Below are positions 26,843 to 36,100 of a stretch of DNA of 64,000 nucleotides, one piece after another. Under the pieces are notes generated by a model. The model had not been told where the DNA came from. It saw only the letters and a program-made list of their open reading frames with translations, and did not search any database. Origin of the DNA: Shimia litoralis. GTDB taxonomy: Bacteria > Pseudomonadota > Alphaproteobacteria > Rhodobacterales > Rhodobacteraceae. Each line of letters begins with the position of its first letter. Position 1 is the first letter of the stretch. The stretch spans positions 336,902 through 400,901 of the forward strand of contig NZ_SULI01000001.1 of NCBI RefSeq assembly GCF_005518135.1, written 5' to 3'. The position numbers were made by a program, and so were the translations under genes.

Positions 26843-28195
26843 ATGTCCGGACACGGTACACCCATTCCAATGACCTCGCATGCTTGCGGTCCGCTTTCGG
26901 GCGAGGCCAATGTCCCAGGTGATAAATCTATCTCTCACCGGTCGCTTATTCTCGGGGCGATGGCTGTTGGCGAGACAAAAATCTCCGGCTTGTTGGAAGG
27001 TGAAGATGTTTTGGACACCGCCAAAGCCATGCGTGCCTTTGGAGCCGAGGTCATCGACCACGGCGAAGGAAAGTGGTCCGTGTTTGGCGTCGGTGTCGGC
27101 GGCTTTGCCGAACCTGATAACGTGATAGATTGCGGAAACTCTGGAACTGGCGTGCGCTTGATCATGGGAGCCATGGCGACCACGGGTATTTCCGCCACGT
27201 TTACCGGTGACGGGTCGCTGAATAAGCGCCCCATGGCACGCATCACGGACCCGATTTCACTGTTTGGTGCACAATCTGTAGGGCGCTCCGGCGGGCGTTT
27301 GCCGATGACCATCGTCGGCGCACCAAACCCCGTTCCTGTGCGCTATGTTGTGCCGATGCCGTCGGCGCAGGTGAAGTCTGCGGTACTATTGGCTGGGTTG
27401 AATGCGCCGGGCCACACCGTTGTGATCGAAAAAGAAGCAACGCGTGATCACACAGAACGCATGCTGGCAGGTTTTGGCGCCGATATCTCGACACAAGACA
27501 CTGACGAGGGGCGCGTTATCACGTTGGTCGGGCAACCCGAACTGGCACCTCAAACGATTGTTGTGCCGCGTGACCCCTCCAGCGCGGCGTTTCCTGTCTG
27601 TGCGGCGATCATCACGCCCGGATCTGATGTGCTGGTGCCCAATATCGGTCTGAATCCCACACGTGCAGGGTTGTTTACCACGCTGCGTGAAATGGGGGCG
27701 GATCTGACATATGAAAACGAACGGACCGAAGGCGGAGAACCCGTTGCAGATTTGCGCGCGCGCTTTAGCCCGAACCTGCACGGTATCGAAGTTGACCCCA
27801 CACGCGCGGCGAGCATGATCGACGAATATCCTGTGTTGTCTGTCGTGGCCGCAAATGCCCAAGGCGATACCGTGATGCGGGGTGTGAAAGAACTTCGGGT
27901 CAAGGAAAGCGATCGGATCGAAGCCATGGCAAGCGGATTGCGCGCCAACGGCGTGGACGTTGAAGACGGTGATGATTGGTGGATCGTGAAGGGCATGGGG
28001 CAGGGCAATGTTCCCGGCGGTGCCACATGCCAAAGCCATCTGGATCATCGAATTGCAATGTCGTTCCTGATCCTAGGTATGGCCAGCCTTAGCCCTGTAA
28101 GCGTGGATGACGGGGGGCCAATCGCGACGTCGTTCCCTATCTTTGAACCCCTCATGAAGATGTTGGGGGCAGACATCAAAAGAGGCGCTGTTTGA
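26843..28195 (+). CDS. aroA: 5-enolpyruvylshikimate-3-phosphate synthase (class II-like)
   Basis: A 450-residue shikimate-pathway enzyme. The N-terminus [17 protein letters not shown] and [16 protein letters not shown] closely follow Agrobacterium CP4-type (class II) enzymes. At the position of CP4 Ala100 the sequence is GNSGTGVRL, that is Gly, as in glyphosate-sensitive enzymes. Further motifs are [31 protein letters not shown] and [15 protein letters not shown] 26843 has AGAGG upstream. A possible promoter is TTAAAA (26795)-18-TATAAC (26819). It begins an aroA-membrane protein-cmk run. Confidence 0.94.
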   Translation: MSGHGTPIPMTSHACGPLSGEANVPGDKSISHRSLILGAMAVGETKISGLLEGEDVLDTAKAMRAFGAEVIDHGEGKWSVFGVGVGGFAEPDNVIDCGNSGTGVRLIMGAMATTGISATFTGDGSLNKRPMARITDPISLFGAQSVGRSGGRLPMTIVGAPNPVPVRYVVPMPSAQVKSAVLLAGLNAPGHTVVIEKEATRDHTERMLAGFGADISTQDTDEGRVITLVGQPELAPQTIVVPRDPSSAAFPVCAAIITPGSDVLVPNIGLNPTRAGLFTTLREMGADLTYENERTEGGEPVADLRARFSPNLHGIEVDPTRAASMIDEYPVLSVVAANAQGDTVMRGVKELRVKESDRIEAMASGLRANGVDVEDGDDWWIVKGMGQGNVPGGATCQSHLDHRIAMSFLILGMASLSPVSVDDGGPIATSFPIFEPLMKMLGADIKRGAV

Positions 28196-28728
28196 CACCA
28201 TACCGCAAAGCCCTGATTGCCCTGACATTGGCCACTATGGTGGCCTATGCAGTGTTGATCGGGCTTGGGTCACGATATTTGTTTCTCGGGTCAGAGGGAT
28301 TGCGTCCCTTTGACCTGCGTATTCTCGGATACACGTATGCTGATGCCACCACGTATATTGCGTTGCTGACACCAGATCAGGCGGCGCTCTATGTGGGGCC
28401 GCTTCGGATGCTCGATACAGTGTTCCCAATCTTGTTTGGTCTTTGGATGGGCTGGCTCCAGTGGGGCATCACGCGCAATATTCATCCGTGGTCGCGGGTG
28501 ATTATGTTGATCGCACCAGCAGGGTTTGTGATGATGGATTTGGCAGAAAATGCGCTTATTGCCGAGATGGTACAAACCACCGCCGACACGCTGTCCGAAG
28601 AGTTGGTTTTACGGGCCAGCAGTTACACAATTTCAAAGTATGTGACACTTGCAGGTGCTCTACTGGCCCTCGCGGCACTTGGCGTGCGTTGGCTCCGGAC
28701 ACGCCCGTTTCCGGCGCGTGCCAGATAA
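28192..28728 (+). CDS. membrane protein of unknown function, four helices
   Basis: A 178-residue protein with about four transmembrane segments (near residues 7-30, 66-90, 100-120 and 148-168) and an Arg-rich tail. It starts at TTG overlapping the aroA stop (TTGA), so it is probably translated by coupling. I do not recognise a family. Position between aroA and cmk suggests only cotranscription. Confidence 0.65.
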   Translation: MTPYRKALIALTLATMVAYAVLIGLGSRYLFLGSEGLRPFDLRILGYTYADATTYIALLTPDQAALYVGPLRMLDTVFPILFGLWMGWLQWGITRNIHPWSRVIMLIAPAGFVMMDLAENALIAEMVQTTADTLSEELVLRASSYTISKYVTLAGALLALAALGVRWLRTRPFPARAR

Positions 28729-28836
28729 GCGCGGCATAAGTGTGGGCACTGAATTTCTTGATCCCCACCTGTCCACGGGGTTGCATGCACGCAAGCGGAC
28801 CGCAATAACCCTGTGACGGCCAAAATGGATGTGAAT

Positions 28837-29445
28837 ATGACTTTTACAATTGCGATCGACGGTCCCGCCGCAGCGGGAAAAGGTACAATCTCCAAGGCGG
28901 TTGCGGCGCATTTTGGTGTGGCGCATCTGGATACCGGATTGTTGTACCGCGCGGTCGGGGCAAAGACATTGCGCGGTGAAGGCGCGATTTCAGCCGCGCA
29001 GACCTTGTGTGCGCAAGATCTTGAGGCCGATACCCTGCGCACGCCGGATGTGGCCAAGGCCGCCAGCAAAGTCGCGGTGATCGCAGAGGTGCGGGCCGCG
29101 TTGGTGGATTTTCAACGCGCGTTTGCCCGCCGCCAAGGGGGCGCCGTGTTGGACGGGCGCGACATTGGCACCGTGATTTGCCCGGATGCCGAGGCCAAGC
29201 TGTTTATCACGGCAAGTGCGGAGGTTCGCGCCGAGCGCAGGTATCTGGAACTGATCGGCAAAGGAACCCAGATTACACGCGATCAGGTTCTGGCAGATGT
29301 GAAGGAACGCGACGCACGCGATATGGATCGTGCCGAGGCGCCTCTTAAACCCGCACAAGATGCCGTCATCGTGGATACCTCAACGCTCGAAATCGATGCC
29401 GCCATCGCGCAAGCGATTGCCGCCATCAATGCGCAACGTTCCTAA
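28837..29445 (+). CDS. cmk: cytidylate kinase
   Basis: A 202-residue P-loop nucleoside monophosphate kinase phosphorylating CMP and d[19 protein letters not shown] near residues 6-21 is the P-loop; [12 protein letters not shown] and [15 protein letters not shown] are Cmk signatures; [13 protein letters not shown] is the lid region. ATG 28837 starts right at the first strand; GTG 28813 is an in-frame alternative. Placement before rpsA (here with three genes between) is a common bacterial arrangement. Confidence 0.94.
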   Translation: MTFTIAIDGPAAAGKGTISKAVAAHFGVAHLDTGLLYRAVGAKTLRGEGAISAAQTLCAQDLEADTLRTPDVAKAASKVAVIAEVRAALVDFQRAFARRQGGAVLDGRDIGTVICPDAEAKLFITASAEVRAERRYLELIGKGTQITRDQVLADVKERDARDMDRAEAPLKPAQDAVIVDTSTLEIDAAIAQAIAAINAQRS

Positions 29446-29448
29446 CAT

Positions 29449-29859
29449 TTAGGCAGGTTCAGATGCTGCCTGTTGCGCGTCGTCATAGTGTCGACGCGCG
29501 TTGTCGATTTCAGACAGGTTACCCAAAGCCCAAAGCGCCAGTTGCTTGACCGGCTCTTTGAACGACTCACCGAGCGGCGTCAGGGCATATTCGACCTTTG
29601 GTGGAATGGTCGGAAAATAGGTGCGACTGACCAGACCGTCCCGTTCTAGTTCGCGCAGTGTCAGGCTTAGCATGCGTTGGGAAATTCCAAGGTTACGCTT
29701 GAGTTCATTAAACCGCAGTTTCCCGTATTGGCTTAGGGACACAACAATCAACACGCTCCACCTATCTCCTACGCGCGACAGGACTTCGTTGATGCGTTTG
29801 CAATCTGGGCATTGGGCAGCAGGGGCCAAGGTGGTTTCCTCCGTGTAACCGGGTCTCAT
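29449..29859 (-). CDS. HxlR-family transcriptional regulator
   Basis: A 136-residue winged-helix protein. The N-terminal CPDCKRINEVLSRVGDRWSVLIV and the ISQRMLSLTLRELERDGLVSR recognition region are typical of HxlR/MarR-like regulators, which often sense electrophiles or redox state through a conserved N-terminal Cys; here CPDC gives two candidates. It is divergent from an oxidoreductase gene across 95 bases that contain a palindrome, so it probably controls that gene and itself. Confidence 0.87.
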   Translation of the reverse strand: MRPGYTEETTLAPAAQCPDCKRINEVLSRVGDRWSVLIVVSLSQYGKLRFNELKRNLGISQRMLSLTLRELERDGLVSRTYFPTIPPKVEYALTPLGESFKEPVKQLALWALGNLSEIDNARRHYDDAQQAASEPA

Positions 29860-29903
29860 GAATGTGCCTTCTTGTAGCGATATCTGGTGTCACATATATC
29901 GTC

Positions 29904-29920
29904 GGTATTAAATGTATACC
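29904..29920. promoter_or_regulatory. candidate HxlR operator palindrome
   Basis: GGTAT and ATACC arms separated by seven bases (GGTATTAAATGTATACC) in the divergent gap between the HxlR gene and the oxidoreductase gene. Position and symmetry fit a regulator-binding site. Confidence 0.45.
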
Positions 29921-29954
29921 ACTCTTTGAAAAACATCAAACAAGGATAATCCCA

Positions 29955-30596
29955 ATGGCTGCAAGCGCGTTGATCGAAAAACTGAATTGGCGGTACGCCA
30001 CCAAAAAAATGGACCCAGCTTTGGCTGTTCCCCAAGACAAGGTCGAGCAAATCGTCGAAGCGGTACGTATGGCGCCGACGTCCAGCGGTACCCAGCCGTT
30101 CGAGCTATTTGTGATTACAAACCCAGAACTGCGCGCAGAGATTCGCAAGGTCGCGTGGGATCAGGCGCAAATTACCGATGGATCGCATCTCTTGGTGTTT
30201 GCGGCGTGGGATAACTATTCGGATGCACGTATTGACGCGGTCACCGCGCAAATGACCGAAGAACGCGGTGAAATCCCGATGCTCAACAAATATTATGAAA
30301 ACCTGAAATCCACCTATTTGCCGCGCGATGAGACGGTGAACCACGATCATGCTGCTCGTCAGGCGTATATTGCATTGGGGTTTGCTTTGGCTGTGGCTGC
30401 TGAACTGGAAGTGGATAGCACCCCGATGGAAGGGTTTGATCCGGCAAAGGTTGACGAAATTTTGGGTCTCCAAGATCGCGGCCTGCGTTCGGTTGTTTTG
30501 TTGCCACTTGGACACCGTCAGGAAGAGGCCGATTGGTTGCTGCCAATGAAAAAGGTCCGCAAGCCTCGCGCTGATTTTGTGACTGAGATCGCGTGA
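29955..30596 (+). CDS. NAD(P)H-dependent oxidoreductase, nitroreductase family
   Basis: A 213-residue FMN nitroreductase-fold protein. NWRYATKKMDPALAVP and VRMAPTSSGTQPFELFVI near residues 33-50 form the FMN-binding N-terminus; LGLQDRGLRSVVLLPLGHR near the end is the usual second flavin contact. Such enzymes reduce quinones, nitroaromatics or dihydropteridine. ATG 29955 has AAGGA upstream. The divergent HxlR regulator suggests induction by an electrophilic or quinone stress. Confidence 0.86.
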   Translation: MAASALIEKLNWRYATKKMDPALAVPQDKVEQIVEAVRMAPTSSGTQPFELFVITNPELRAEIRKVAWDQAQITDGSHLLVFAAWDNYSDARIDAVTAQMTEERGEIPMLNKYYENLKSTYLPRDETVNHDHAARQAYIALGFALAVAAELEVDSTPMEGFDPAKVDEILGLQDRGLRSVVLLPLGHRQEEADWLLPMKKVRKPRADFVTEIA

Positions 30597-30626
30597 CCCT
30601 GCCAGCAATCGACGGATGATTGATTG

Positions 30627-30661
30627 AAATGCATGCTTGCTGGTCGAGTGTGCATTTTTTT
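30627..30661 (+). terminator. terminator after the oxidoreductase gene
   Basis: AAATGCA pairs with TGCATTT across a 17-base loop and runs into further T (to 30661). Confidence 0.5.
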
Positions 30662-30758
30662 ATGGATTTCACAGCACAACACCTTGAGATGTAATAACGT
30701 AACATGTATTTCCGAATGGCGCGTCATGCGCAGCTGAAGCACCCCAAGGAGATCTGAG

Positions 30759-31001
30759 TTGCCCCGAAATCTGAACACGGCCTTGCCGCGCAAACGTCGA
30801 CGTGGCAATGCGATGACCAATTACGATGCACTGCCGGCCGAATTGCGCGGCTGGCTCTCCCAAGCCGCTCTGCCATGGAGCCCGATTTCAGCACAGCGGA
30901 TATGGTTTCGGGCAGGCGGGGCACGCAATGCCGCCTTGGCATTGGAGCGTTTGGATGCGATCGAACGTGCAACACTGCGCAAAGATCGCCTGATCGGGTA
31001 A
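30759..31001 (+). CDS. small conserved protein (DUF6525-like)
   Basis: An 80-residue basic protein: RKRRRGNAMTNYDALPAELRGWL, ALPWSPISAQRIW and an Ala/Leu-rich tail. The DALP-ELR-WL-QAALPWSP pattern matches a small family I recall from Rhodobacteraceae (DUF6525); function unknown. TTG 30759 is chosen because AAGGAG is 8 bases upstream. It lies just before the rpsA promoter. Confidence 0.65.
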   Translation: MPRNLNTALPRKRRRGNAMTNYDALPAELRGWLSQAALPWSPISAQRIWFRAGGARNAALALERLDAIERATLRKDRLIG

Positions 31002-31007
31002 ACAGGG

Positions 31008-31036
31008 TTGTCGTAATCAGGTATTATCGGTATAGA
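31008..31036 (+). promoter_or_regulatory. candidate rpsA promoter
   Basis: TTGTCG (31008-31013), a 17-base spacer and TATAGA (31031-31036), immediately after the preceding stop codon and about 180 bases before rpsA. Confidence 0.45.
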
Positions 31037-31084
31037 GCGCGGGTCGATAAGGCGATCAACGCCATAAAACAATAGAGACGAGCA

Positions 31085-31112
31085 GGGTCGGACCTCCGGC
31101 CCTCTTTGTTTT
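31085..31112 (+). terminator. terminator-like hairpin in the rpsA leader
   Basis: GGGTCGG pairs with CCGGCCC (one G-U pair) around ACCT, followed by TCTTTGTTTT. It lies downstream of the candidate rpsA promoter, so it could be a leader attenuator or simply end the upstream transcript. A second hairpin, CCCGCC-taa-GGCGGG, follows near 31136-31151. Confidence 0.5.
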
Positions 31113-31217
31113 ATGGATCGTCTGACCAATCTGTCCCGCCTAAGGCGGGCGTAACCCAAGACCGGCGGAGACAACCGCACGGCCAGAAAAAACGCTAGTA
31201 AAGGAACATGAGACCTC

Positions 31218-32900
31218 ATGGCTCAAAACGTATCTATGGAGGACTTCGAAGCCCTTCTTGAAGAAAGCTTCGAAATGGACACACCGAACGAAGGTTCGGT
31301 TGTCAAAGGCAAAGTCATCGCGATTGAAGCGGGCCAAGCCATCATCGACGTCGGCTATAAAATGGAAGGCCGCGTTGACCTAAAAGAATTCGCAAACCCT
31401 GGTGAAGCTCCTGAAATCGCTGTTGGCGACGAAGTAGAAGTCTTCCTGCGATCGGCTGAAAACGCCCGCGGCGAAGCGGTTATCTCTCGTGAGATGGCGC
31501 GCCGTGAAGAAGCATGGGATCGCCTGGAAAAAGCATATGCAGACGAAGAGCGTGTCGAAGGCGCAATCTTCGGTCGCGTCAAAGGCGGCTTTACTGTCGA
31601 CCTCGGCGGCGCAGTTGCATTCCTGCCCGGTTCGCAAGTTGACGTCCGTCCCGTACGTGACGCAGGCCCATTGATGGGTCTCAAGCAGCCGTTCCAAGTT
31701 CTGAAAATGGACCGTCGTCGTGGCAACATCGTTGTATCGCGTCGCGCAATCCTCGAAGAATCACGTGCCGAACAGCGCGCTGAAGTCATCGGCAACCTGT
31801 CCGAAGGCCAAGCGGTCGACGGTGTGGTCAAAAACATCACTGAATACGGTGCGTTTGTTGATCTGGGCGGCGTTGACGGCTTGCTGCACGTCACGGACAT
31901 GGCATGGCGCCGTGTGAACCATCCTTCTGAGATTTTGGCGATTGGCGAAACCGTTAAGGTTCAGGTCATCAAGATCAACAAAGAAACTCATCGTATCTCC
32001 TTGGGCATGAAACAGCTGCAAGAAGATCCATGGGATCTGGTTGCTGGCAAGTACCCACTGGAATCGACACACACTGGTCGCGTGACCAACATCACCGATT
32101 ACGGTGCATTCGTTGAGCTCGAGCCTGGCGTTGAAGGTTTGGTGCACGTGTCCGAAATGTCTTGGACCAAGAAAAACGTACACCCAGGCAAAATCGTGTC
32201 GACCTCGCAAGAAGTCGAAGTCATGGTTCTGGAAATCGATGGCGCCAAGCGTCGCGTTTCCCTTGGCCTCAAGCAGACCATGCGCAACCCATGGGAAGTG
32301 TTTGCAGAAACACACCCAGAAGGCACAGAAGTCGAAGGCGAAGTCAAAAACATCACCGAATTCGGTCTGTTTATTGGTCTCGACGGCGAAATCGACGGCA
32401 TGGTTCACCTTTCGGACCTGTCATGGGACGAACGTGGCGAAGATGCGATCCAGAACTATCGCAAAGGCGACATGGTTCAGGCCGTTGTCTCTGAGGTTGA
32501 TGTCGAGAAAGAGCGTATCTCTCTGTCGGTCAAAGCCTTGGGCGGTGACAAGTTCGCAGAAGCTGTTGGCGGCGTGAAGCGCGGTTCGATCATCACTGTT
32601 GAAGTGACTGCGATCGAAGATGGTGGCGTTGAAGTGGAATATGAAGGCATGAAGTCCTTTATCCGCCGCTCCGACCTGTCTCGTGACCGTGCTGAGCAAC
32701 GCCCAGAGCGCTTCTCGGTTGGCAACAAGGTCGACGTTCGCGTGACCAACGTTGACAGCAAAACACGTCGCTTGGGTCTGTCGATCAAAGCACGCGAGAT
32801 TGCTGAAGAGAAAGAAGCCGTCGAACAGTATGGGTCTTCTGACTCAGGCGCATCGTTGGGGGATATCCTCGGCGCAGCACTGAAAACTGGCGACGAATAA
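31218..32900 (+). CDS. rpsA: 30S ribosomal protein S1
   Basis: A 560-residue S1 with six consecutive S1/OB repeats, for example GSVVKGKVIAIEAGQAIIDVG, GVVKNITEYGAFVDLGGVDGLLHV, GRVTNITDYGAFVELEPGVEGLVHVSEMSW and GEVKNITEFGLFIGLDGEIDGMVHLSDLSW. S1 recruits mRNA to the 30S subunit. ATG 31218 is preceded by AAAGGA. The 180-base leader contains hairpins and may be subject to S1 autocontrol. Codons are more biased (C-ending Lys/Glu/Ala choices differ) than in neighbouring genes, as expected for high expression. Confidence 0.97.
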   Translation: MAQNVSMEDFEALLEESFEMDTPNEGSVVKGKVIAIEAGQAIIDVGYKMEGRVDLKEFANPGEAPEIAVGDEVEVFLRSAENARGEAVISREMARREEAWDRLEKAYADEERVEGAIFGRVKGGFTVDLGGAVAFLPGSQVDVRPVRDAGPLMGLKQPFQVLKMDRRRGNIVVSRRAILEESRAEQRAEVIGNLSEGQAVDGVVKNITEYGAFVDLGGVDGLLHVTDMAWRRVNHPSEILAIGETVKVQVIKINKETHRISLGMKQLQEDPWDLVAGKYPLESTHTGRVTNITDYGAFVELEPGVEGLVHVSEMSWTKKNVHPGKIVSTSQEVEVMVLEIDGAKRRVSLGLKQTMRNPWEVFAETHPEGTEVEGEVKNITEFGLFIGLDGEIDGMVHLSDLSWDERGEDAIQNYRKGDMVQAVVSEVDVEKERISLSVKALGGDKFAEAVGGVKRGSIITVEVTAIEDGGVEVEYEGMKSFIRRSDLSRDRAEQRPERFSVGNKVDVRVTNVDSKTRRLGLSIKAREIAEEKEAVEQYGSSDSGASLGDILGAALKTGDE

Positions 32901-32926
32901 TCACACCTGAAAAGGTATGAGTATTT

Positions 32927-32958
32927 TTCGGCCCCGTGCAGAGATGCACGGGGCCGAA
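32927..32958 (+). terminator. strong hairpin after rpsA
   Basis: A perfect 14-base-pair stem, TTCGGCCCCGTGCA with TGCACGGGGCCGAA, loop GAGA. Only a weak T-tract follows (TTCGTTT), so it may act as a terminator or as a 3'-end stabiliser. Confidence 0.65.
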
Positions 32959-33256
32959 TTCGTTTGGCACATTTGGCGGTGTTTCTGGTGGCAGAGAGCA
33001 GGCGAGGTCGCCGGAATGTGGCAAAATCATGGCGCTTTTTCATTCCGAATCAATAGCTTCTCTGCATTGCGGCAATACCGCCGCACCTTCTTGTCCCAGA
33101 GAATTCCAGCGGTTGTCCGCTGATCTAAGGCAAAAATAACCAAAAACGGATCGAATTTCCTGAATCTGACGGTCGTATCTGTTTCCGTTTTACGCGATTT
33201 TTCTTATAGTTCCCTTGATGCAAGCGTTAGACATGCACGCCAGGGAGACTTAGCCG

Positions 33257-33538
33257 ATGATCCGTTCGGAACTGATTCAAAAAATTGCTGATGAAAACCC
33301 GCACTTGTACCAGCGGGATGTAGAGCGGATCGTTAATACGATCTTTGACGAGATCACAGAAGCCATGGCCCGAGGCGATCGGGTCGAGCTGCGCGGGTTT
33401 GGCGCGTTCTCGGTCAAGAAGCGAGATGCGCGCATCGGGCGTAACCCTCGGACCGGCGACTCAGTCACCGTCGAGGAAAAGCATGTCCCGTTTTTCAAAA
33501 CCGGCAAGCTGCTTCGTGATCGCTTAAACGGAAAGTAA
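33257..33538 (+). CDS. ihfB: integration host factor subunit beta
   Basis: A 93-residue HU/IHF-family DNA-bending protein. [26 protein letters not shown] forms the helical dimer body; [29 protein letters not shown] is the family signature with the beta arm carrying the intercalating Pro. The characteristic IhfB N-terminus and 93-residue length separate it from HU. GGGAG precedes ATG 33257. The 298-base gap from rpsA contains AT-rich sequence likely to hold its promoter. lapA follows 3 bases after its stop. Confidence 0.95.
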   Translation: MIRSELIQKIADENPHLYQRDVERIVNTIFDEITEAMARGDRVELRGFGAFSVKKRDARIGRNPRTGDSVTVEEKHVPFFKTGKLLRDRLNGK

Positions 33539-33541
33539 TTT

Positions 33542-33892
33542 ATGCGTTATATTCGCTATGCGTTTTTGGGCGCTCTGGGCATCGTTCTTATTTCGGTGGC
33601 TCTTGCTAATCGTGGGCATGTCACCCTGACGTTGCTGCCTGCGGCCCTGTCGGATTTGTTTGGGTTGAACCACAGCCTGTCAGTGCCCCTGTTTGTTGTG
33701 ATCTTCGCCAGTCTTGTGGTGGGCCTTCTTGTGGGTTTTGTTTGGGAATGGTTGCGCGAGCACAAGCACCGTTCGGGCAAAAGCAAAGTCGAGAAAGAAC
33801 TGACCCAGACCAAGCGTGAGATGCGCCGGATCAAAGGCAAGCAATCAGAAGGCAAAGACGAAGTGCTCGTGTTACTCGAAGACGCGTCTTAA
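33542..33892 (+). CDS. lapA: LapA-domain (DUF1049) inner-membrane protein
   Basis: A 116-residue protein with two transmembrane helices (about residues 5-25 and 48-68) and a Lys/Glu-rich cytoplasmic tail predicted as coiled coil. ALANRGHVTLTLLP between the helices is typical of DUF1049/LapA, which helps assemble lipopolysaccharide in enterobacteria. It is 3 bases from ihfB and is commonly found in that position in this order. Confidence 0.82.
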   Translation: MRYIRYAFLGALGIVLISVALANRGHVTLTLLPAALSDLFGLNHSLSVPLFVVIFASLVVGLLVGFVWEWLREHKHRSGKSKVEKELTQTKREMRRIKGKQSEGKDEVLVLLEDAS

Positions 33893-33985
33893 GCTTGTTT
33901 GCCTCACCTCGGCTGGAGGTCGCAATTTCGGCAAGATGCAGGCGTCATGGCTTGCATCTTTTGCCCAAAGCACTAGGTCCTAATA

Positions 33986-34651
33986 ATGGACATCAGAGTT
34001 AAGATATGTGGGCTTTCGCGGCCTGAAGAGGTTGACGCAGTCGGGAAGGCTGGCGCGGCTTATGCAGGATTTGTATTTTTCAAAAAATCCCCCCGCAACG
34101 TCGAGATCGCCCAAGCGCGCGATCTGGCTCTTGCGGCACCCGTGGGCTTGGCCAAGGTTGCGCTGACGGTGAATGCAGATGATGCGTTTCTGGATGCACT
34201 GATCGAGACCGTTCCGTTGGACATGTTGCAGTTGCACGGGAGTGAAACAGCGGCACGTGTGTCCGAGATCAGAGCGCGCTATGGCCTGCCTGTGATCAAG
34301 GCCGTCGGGATTGCTGAACACAGCGATTTGGAGGCATTGCACACCTATGGGGCGGTTGCGGATCAACTGCTTGTGGATGCAAAGCCGCCCAAAGGTGCTG
34401 TGTTGCCCGGTGGCAATGGTCTGGCGTTTGACTGGCAGTTGGTAAACCGGAAATATTGGCCCTGTCCTTGGATGCTGGCAGGGGGGCTGACCCCGGAAAA
34501 TGTCAGATTGGCCGTCCAGAAGACTGGCGCACGTCAGGTCGATGTCTCTTCTGGGGTCGAAAGTGCCCCTGGTGTGAAAGATATCGGATTGATACGGGCC
34601 TTTATCGCGGCGGCAAAAGGCAATGAAAACGTCCCGCCGGTATTGCGATAG
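33986..34651 (+). CDS. trpF: phosphoribosylanthranilate isomerase
   Basis: A 221-residue TIM barrel that isomerises phosphoribosylanthranilate in tryptophan synthesis. [12 protein letters not shown] near residues 5-16 carries the general-base Cys, [12 protein letters not shown] follows, LQLHGSE is near residue 80, and the phosphate loop is [25 protein letters not shown] carries the acid Asp. All expected motifs are intact. trpB is next, 71 bases downstream. Confidence 0.95.
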   Translation: MDIRVKICGLSRPEEVDAVGKAGAAYAGFVFFKKSPRNVEIAQARDLALAAPVGLAKVALTVNADDAFLDALIETVPLDMLQLHGSETAARVSEIRARYGLPVIKAVGIAEHSDLEALHTYGAVADQLLVDAKPPKGAVLPGGNGLAFDWQLVNRKYWPCPWMLAGGLTPENVRLAVQKTGARQVDVSSGVESAPGVKDIGLIRAFIAAAKGNENVPPVLR

Positions 34652-34722
34652 GGCCATATTGCTATGGCCATATGCGTGAATCCAACCTAAACACGTCAGA
34701 GATTTCTATCGGAGAGACATCC

Positions 34723-35961
34723 ATGTCCAACGACTTGTTCAACAGCTTCATGTCTGGCCCCGACGAAAAGGGCCGGTTTGGAATTTTCGGGGGGCGGTTC
34801 GTCTCTGAAACTTTGATGCCACTGATCCTTGATCTTGAGGCAGAATACGAAAAAGCCAAAACCGACGACAGCTTTTGGGCGCAAATGGATGACCTGTGGA
34901 AACACTATGTCGGCCGCCCAAGCCCGTTGTATTATGCCGAACGGCTGACCGATGCTCTTGGGGGCGCCAAGATTTATCTTAAGCGTGACGAGCTAAACCA
35001 TACGGGTGCACATAAAATCAACAATGTGCTGGGCCAAATTCTCTTGGCACGCCGTATGGGCAAGACCCGCATCATCGCCGAAACAGGGGCAGGGCAGCAC
35101 GGAGTTGCGACCGCAACTGTCTGCGCGCGCTTTGGTCTTAAGTGTGTTGTCTATATGGGCGCACATGATGTGGAACGTCAGGCGCCGAACGTGTTCCGTA
35201 TGCGCCTGTTGGGGGCCGAAGTGGTGCCTGTTACCTCCGGACGTGGAACGCTCAAGGATGCGATGAATGACGCACTCCGAGATTGGGTGACCAACGTCGA
35301 CAACACGTTCTATTGCATCGGAACCGTGGCTGGGCCGCATCCGTATCCAGCGATGGTGCGTGATTTTCAGTCGATCATCGGCAAGGAAACCCGTGAGCAA
35401 TTGCAAGAACACGAAGGCCAAGGTGTGTTGCCTGATACGCTCATTGCGGCGATCGGCGGCGGATCAAACGCCATGGGCCTGTTCTATCCGTTCCTTGACG
35501 ACAAATCCGTCCGTATTATCGGCGTCGAGGCCGGCGGCAAAGGCGTGAACCAGAAGATGGAGCATTGTGCATCGTTGACAGGTGGGCGCCCCGGCGTATT
35601 GCATGGCAACCGCACGTATCTTCTGCAGGATGATGATGGACAAATCCTGGAAGGCTTTTCCATCTCTGCCGGTTTGGATTATCCGGGAATTGGCCCCGAA
35701 CACAGCTGGCTGCATGATATCGGGCGTGCAGAATATGTTTCGATCACGGACAAAGAGGCGCTTGCCGCGTTCCAGTTCTGCTGCGAACAAGAAGGCATTA
35801 TCCCTGCGCTGGAGCCAAGCCATGCCTTGGCCCATGTGATGAAAATTGCGCCCGACTTGCCCAAGGATCATATTCTGGTGATGAATATGTGTGGTCGCGG
35901 GGACAAAGACATATTTACCGTCGCGCGCCACCTTGGATTTGACATGCAGGAAAACGACTAA
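34723..35961 (+). CDS. trpB: tryptophan synthase beta chain
   Basis: A 412-residue PLP enzyme converting indole and serine to tryptophan. [12 protein letters not shown] near residues 89-100 holds the PLP lysine; [22 protein letters not shown] and IGGGSNAMG (phosphate loop near residue 245) are conserved. GGAGAG lies 8 bases before ATG 34723; the longer in-frame reading begins inside the trpF-trpB gap. trpA is not next to it. A terminator follows the stop. Confidence 0.96.
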   Translation: MSNDLFNSFMSGPDEKGRFGIFGGRFVSETLMPLILDLEAEYEKAKTDDSFWAQMDDLWKHYVGRPSPLYYAERLTDALGGAKIYLKRDELNHTGAHKINNVLGQILLARRMGKTRIIAETGAGQHGVATATVCARFGLKCVVYMGAHDVERQAPNVFRMRLLGAEVVPVTSGRGTLKDAMNDALRDWVTNVDNTFYCIGTVAGPHPYPAMVRDFQSIIGKETREQLQEHEGQGVLPDTLIAAIGGGSNAMGLFYPFLDDKSVRIIGVEAGGKGVNQKMEHCASLTGGRPGVLHGNRTYLLQDDDGQILEGFSISAGLDYPGIGPEHSWLHDIGRAEYVSITDKEALAAFQFCCEQEGIIPALEPSHALAHVMKIAPDLPKDHILVMNMCGRGDKDIFTVARHLGFDMQEND

Positions 35962-35986
35962 AGTCACCTGATGCAACCTTTCTGAA

Positions 35987-36012
35987 AACCCGCCGTTATG
36001 GCGGGTTTTTTT
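35987..36012 (+). terminator. rho-independent terminator after trpB
   Basis: AACCCGCC and GGCGGGTT form an 8-base-pair stem around GTTAT, followed by seven T in total. Confidence 0.9.
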
Positions 36013-36100
36013 GTGGGTGGTCACGGGTATAGGACCGAAATTTGTATGACCGTTTCAGATTTCATTTGACTGCCAGTTGCACCGTAGCAATCATCTCTGA

